A stretch of 64,000 nucleotides of DNA. Origin: Plut-88900 sp965116945. Its GTDB lineage: Bacteria > Chloroflexota > Dehalococcoidia > Plut-88900. The stretch covers positions 62,001 through 126,000 of the forward strand of contig OZ220734.1 in the NCBI GenBank assembly GCA_965116945.1, written 5' to 3'. The notes under the pieces are model-generated. The model did not search any database, was not told the origin of the DNA, and worked only from the letters and a program-made list of their open reading frames with translations. The translations under genes and the position numbers were made by a program. Below, piece after piece: positions 61,412-64,000 of this stretch (positions are counted from its first letter, which is position 1; every line of letters starts with the position of its first letter).

Positions 61412-62668
61412 TTAAATTACGCCCGACTGTTGCAGTAGTTCCAGGTGTTCAGCTTCCAGCCCCAGTTCCTCAGAGTATATTTCCTTGTTGTGTTCTCCGA
61501 TGTGGGGGGCTCTGCGCGGTGTCCCCACAGGGCTCTCTGATTGGCTGACAGGCCATCCAGGGTAGATCACAGTTTCGCCAATCTCAGGGTCAAAGACCTC
61601 CTGCCAAAAGCTCCTTGCCGCGAGCTGTGGGTTGATCATCTGGTATGCGGGAGTCCCGATTGGGGCTATCCAGATGCGTTTTGCTACTGCCCCTTCATAG
61701 AGCTCCTCCACGGTGTGGGCCTCGAAGAATTCACTGATGTTGCGTTCCAGCATATCTCGGGTCTCGGGGTCTGTGGGCACAAACCCGAATCCCGCCCAAT
61801 CGAACCCTTTGAGCTCTAGCCCTATTCCCTCACTGTTCATCCAGTCCACCAGGGCCTGGTTTACCCTGACACCTGGACCAGAGCCGACGATGACGAAATT
61901 CACATAGCCGTCCTTGCATTTCCATGTGTAGCGGATGGGCACGTCCATGGCCTTTCCATCCCTAACCATTGAGAAGGTCTTCACAGCCCCGCCCCGCAGG
62001 GTGTTCATGCGTGACAGGTCCCAGGTGATGGTAACGTTCATCTGAGTCCACATAATTGCCAACTGCATAGAGGCATCCACGTGTTGACCCTTTCCGCTGC
62101 TATCCCGGTAGTAGTAGGCGTTCATTGTACCCACGGCAGCTTGCAGGGCAGCATGGCTCCATGCCTGGGGATAGCTGATTCTAACTGGGGGTCTGTCCGC
62201 GTCTCCGCTGACGTACATGATGCCACCCATTGCCATCCCTATGAGATCTGTGACTTTGTATCGAGCGTAGGGCCCAGACTGCCCGAATGGCGTAATGGAG
62301 GTCATGACAATACCCGGGTTGAGTTTGCTCAGGGCTCGATATCCGAGTCCGAGGTCATCCAGGTAACCCGGCGTAAAGGACTCAATGACAAAGTCTGCGT
62401 TTATGGCAAGACGCAGGAACATCTCTTTGCCTTCGGCGTTTTCAATGTCGAGGGTGATACCTCGCTTGTTCGCGTTGAATGCCCACCAGTACAGGCTCTT
62501 ATCGGGATCGGGCGTATTCTGGTAGAAGGGCCCCTGGAGTCGGCCTGGATCCCCGCCCGGTTCCTCTATCTTGAGCACGTCGCAGCCCAGGTCAGCGAGG
62601 ATCTTACCGCAAAGGAAGCCATTCTCACGCGTCATGTCCAGGACTCTGAGAGGTGGGAGCAGATTCAT
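61412..62668 (-). CDS. Family III (CaiB/BaiF) CoA-transferase, subunit type A, group 3
   Basis: 418 residues from the ATG at 62668. N-terminus LPPLRVLDMTRENGFLCGKILADLGCDVLKIEEPGGDPGR, ending GEHNKEIYSEELGLEAEHLELL. At the position of the catalytic acid it has Leu203 (ASMQLAIMW), where relatives usually have Glu or Asp. This subunit is therefore probably not the one that carries the acyl group and may instead build the partner active site. AGGG lies nine bases upstream of the ATG. First gene of the minus-strand operon. Confidence 0.87.
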   Translation of the reverse strand: MNLLPPLRVLDMTRENGFLCGKILADLGCDVLKIEEPGGDPGRLQGPFYQNTPDPDKSLYWWAFNANKRGITLDIENAEGKEMFLRLAINADFVIESFTPGYLDDLGLGYRALSKLNPGIVMTSITPFGQSGPYARYKVTDLIGMAMGGIMYVSGDADRPPVRISYPQAWSHAALQAAVGTMNAYYYRDSSGKGQHVDASMQLAIMWTQMNVTITWDLSRMNTLRGGAVKTFSMVRDGKAMDVPIRYTWKCKDGYVNFVIVGSGPGVRVNQALVDWMNSEGIGLELKGFDWAGFGFVPTDPETRDMLERNISEFFEAHTVEELYEGAVAKRIWIAPIGTPAYQMINPQLAARSFWQEVFDPEIGETVIYPGWPVSQSESPVGTPRRAPHIGEHNKEIYSEELGLEAEHLELLQQSGVI

Positions 62669-62800
62669 GGGCAAACCCTAATCGCGGCCTCTGAGCTTGT
62701 CAACGCATTGGGGGGGCGCTGATATTGAAGGCAAACCAAATCTGTCAGTGCTACCATGAACCGCATCTTGGCTGCTCGCCTTTGAGCGAATGGAGATTCA

Positions 62801-63616
62801 TTGCTCTACGTGGTCGCAACCCCTATAGGCAACATGGAGGACATCACACTTCGAGCCCTCCGGATTCTGCGGGAAGTCTCACTCATAGCTTCGGAAGACA
62901 CCCGAACGACGAGGCGCATCCTCCGACGCTACGACATCAAGACGCGTCTCATCAGCTTCCACGATCACAGCGGCAAGGTGAAGCTACAGCAGCTAGTAGA
63001 GCATATGAAAACCGAGGATCTAGCATTGGTCTCGGAAGCGGGTACGCCCAATATCAGCGACCCGGGCCACGACCTTATTGCTGCGGCAATCGAGAAATCG
63101 ATACCGGTAGTCTCTATACCCGGCCCGACGGCCGCCGTCTCCGCCCTATCGACTTCGGGGCTCCCGACGTCCCAGTTCTCATTTGTCGGATTCCTGCCCA
63201 GAAAGGCATCGGAGCGGAGGAGATTGCTGAGGTCGGTTCTAGCGGAGGGACGCACTGTTGTGGCATATGAGGCCCCACATCGCCTCATCGCCGCCCTTGT
63301 TGACATTGAAGCCGTCGAGTCGGAGGTTCAGGTGGCCGTTTGCAGGGAACTGACCAAGCTCCACGAAGAGGTATTCCGTGGGACAGCACTTGAAGCCCGC
63401 AATCATTTCGCTGCACCCCGAGGTGAGTTTACATTAGTGATTGGCCCTTCCACGTCCAAGGATGACGCTATCACTGATGAACAGATTGCATCGGAGCTCA
63501 CGAAGTTGGAATCTGATGGGCTATCGGGCAAGGAGGCAGTAAACAGGGTAGCAAGGGAGCATGGAGTGGGTAGGAACAAGGTGTACCGGGTTTGGGTGGA
63601 GGGGAGGAGAAGCTAG
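62801..63616 (+). CDS. rsmI: 16S rRNA (cytidine(1402)-2'-O)-methyltransferase RsmI
   Basis: 271 residues of the tetrapyrrole-methylase fold. The N-terminal LYVVATPIGNMEDITLRALRIL, SEDTRTTRRIL, EAGTPNISDPG and IPGPTAAVSAL are the RsmI hallmarks, and the C-terminal region ends with a helix-turn-helix-like segment (SGKEAVNRVAREHGVGRNKVY). It methylates the ribose of C1402 in the decoding centre using SAM. The start is TTG 62801 with GGAGA at 5-6 bases. Its stop overlaps the stop region of the convergent TPR gene. Confidence 0.96.
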   Translation: MLYVVATPIGNMEDITLRALRILREVSLIASEDTRTTRRILRRYDIKTRLISFHDHSGKVKLQQLVEHMKTEDLALVSEAGTPNISDPGHDLIAAAIEKSIPVVSIPGPTAAVSALSTSGLPTSQFSFVGFLPRKASERRRLLRSVLAEGRTVVAYEAPHRLIAALVDIEAVESEVQVAVCRELTKLHEEVFRGTALEARNHFAAPRGEFTLVIGPSTSKDDAITDEQIASELTKLESDGLSGKEAVNRVAREHGVGRNKVYRVWVEGRRS

Positions 63617-64000
63617 GAGTCTTCTGCATCCCGGGACAGCTTCGCTCCTTCAATCCTGGCCCTGAGTTCACCTTCGTCGACGCCCAGCTCAATGGCTTTC
63701 AGGACATCGGCTTCTGCTTGGTCATCCTGCCCTAGCAGGAGGTAGGCAAAGGCCCGTTGCACATAAGCGCCCTGATGTGTCGGGGCGATGTCTATCGTGG
63801 TAGTGAAGTCCTGTATGCCTTCGTCGTATCGTTCAAGTTTGATGTAGGTAAGGCCCCGGTTATAGAAGGCGGCATCATAGCCTGGGCGGAGCCTTATCGC
63901 TTCGGTGAAGTCCCGGATTGCCAGGTCGAACTGGCCCTCCTGGGCAAACGTGGTACCGCGGATTATAAATTCCTCCGGGATGATAGCTCTAGCCGTGGGT
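63613..64000 (-). CDS. Tetratricopeptide-repeat protein, 5' part beyond the window
   Basis: 129 residues are visible, ending at the TAG at 63613-63615; the start lies past 64000. TPR units are recognisable: EGQFDLAIRDFTEAIRLRPGY, then AAFYNRGLTYIKLERYDEG, then QGAYVQRAFAYLLLGQDDQAE. The pattern (paired helices of 34 residues with conserved G/Y/A positions) indicates a protein-interaction scaffold. No enzymatic domain is in the visible part. The frame converges with rsmI; their stop codons overlap by two bases. Confidence 0.85.
   Translation of the reverse strand, partial: PTARAIIPEEFIIRGTTFAQEGQFDLAIRDFTEAIRLRPGYDAAFYNRGLTYIKLERYDEGIQDFTTTIDIAPTHQGAYVQRAFAYLLLGQDDQAEADVLKAIELGVDEGELRARIEGAKLSRDAEDS

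Noticed and set aside
49047..62668. Prophage or transposon origin of the CoA-transferase cluster
   Set aside because: No integrase, transposase, tRNA target or composition change was seen; the genes look native and duplicated.

Overview
This 64-kb window looks like a GC-rich bacterial chromosome, most plausibly a Chloroflexota of the marine SAR202/Dehalococcoidia type. That assignment is an inference from content, not from a marker gene: four luciferase-like (LLM) flavin/F420 oxidoreductases, seven family III (CaiB/BaiF) CoA-transferases, CofG and CofH for the F420 deazaflavin, many amidohydrolases, paired ureohydrolases, and a nitrile hydratase. Housekeeping genes confirm chromosomal DNA: mnmE, dnaN, dnaJ, rsmI, an AAA/Lon protease and an ABC-F ATPase. 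I saw no rRNA, tRNA, CRISPR array, transposase or phage gene.

Layout. 1-13 kb, mostly minus strand: an amidase with a GatC/AtzG-like partner, a Lon-family protease, an M16 zinc peptidase lipoprotein, an ABC-F protein (+), an LLM oxidoreductase, an amidohydrolase and MnmE. 12.9-17.8 kb: a tandem pair of HAD phosphatases with nearly identical C-termini, an ADP-forming acyl-CoA synthetase-like protein, and gamma and beta subunits of a sodium-pumping decarboxylase. 17.8-30 kb: a catabolic block with two YtcJ-like amidohydrolases (the second interrupted by TGA where its twin has Trp), SDR, metallo-hydrolase, MFS exporter, FAD amine oxidase, two ureohydrolases, a D-aminoacylase-like enzyme and a PhyH oxygenase. 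30.4-34 kb: thiolase, then a cobalt-type nitrile hydratase operon into which a lower-GC gene pair (DUF5678-like plus retropepsin-like) is inserted. 34-44.5 kb: two LLM enzymes, a CocE/NonD hydrolase, an ATC-hydrolase-like protein, dnaN, small membrane proteins, cupins, proline racemase family, ABM monooxygenase and a zinc-ribbon protein.

44.5-46 kb carries no convincing protein gene. It holds two copies of a roughly 220-bp repeat whose hairpins keep the same frame but have unrelated, fully self-complementary stems, followed by several hundred bases of densely hairpinned, unidentified DNA directly upstream of cofG-cofH. This is the best candidate for an undescribed RNA or element.

46-53.8 kb: cofG-cofH, RidA, a CoA-transferase pair, and a run of small proteins (80-aa protein, FmdB, a 52-aa zinc ribbon, DnaJ, an SH3-like protein). 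53.8-62.7 kb: an LLM enzyme, a second CoA-transferase pair, a hydantoinase-like enzyme, and a minus-strand trio of CoA-transferases. Three of these CoA-transferase groups begin with the same two-subunit order (A then B), suggesting heteromeric enzymes. The window ends with rsmI and a partial TPR gene.

The overall picture is an oxidative heterotroph that opens amides, hydantoins, guanidines and nitriles, activates acids through CoA transfer, and uses flavin/F420 oxidoreductases. Coordinates of starts were chosen by eye from ribosome-binding sites and homologue N-termini. Functions are family-level unless stated.
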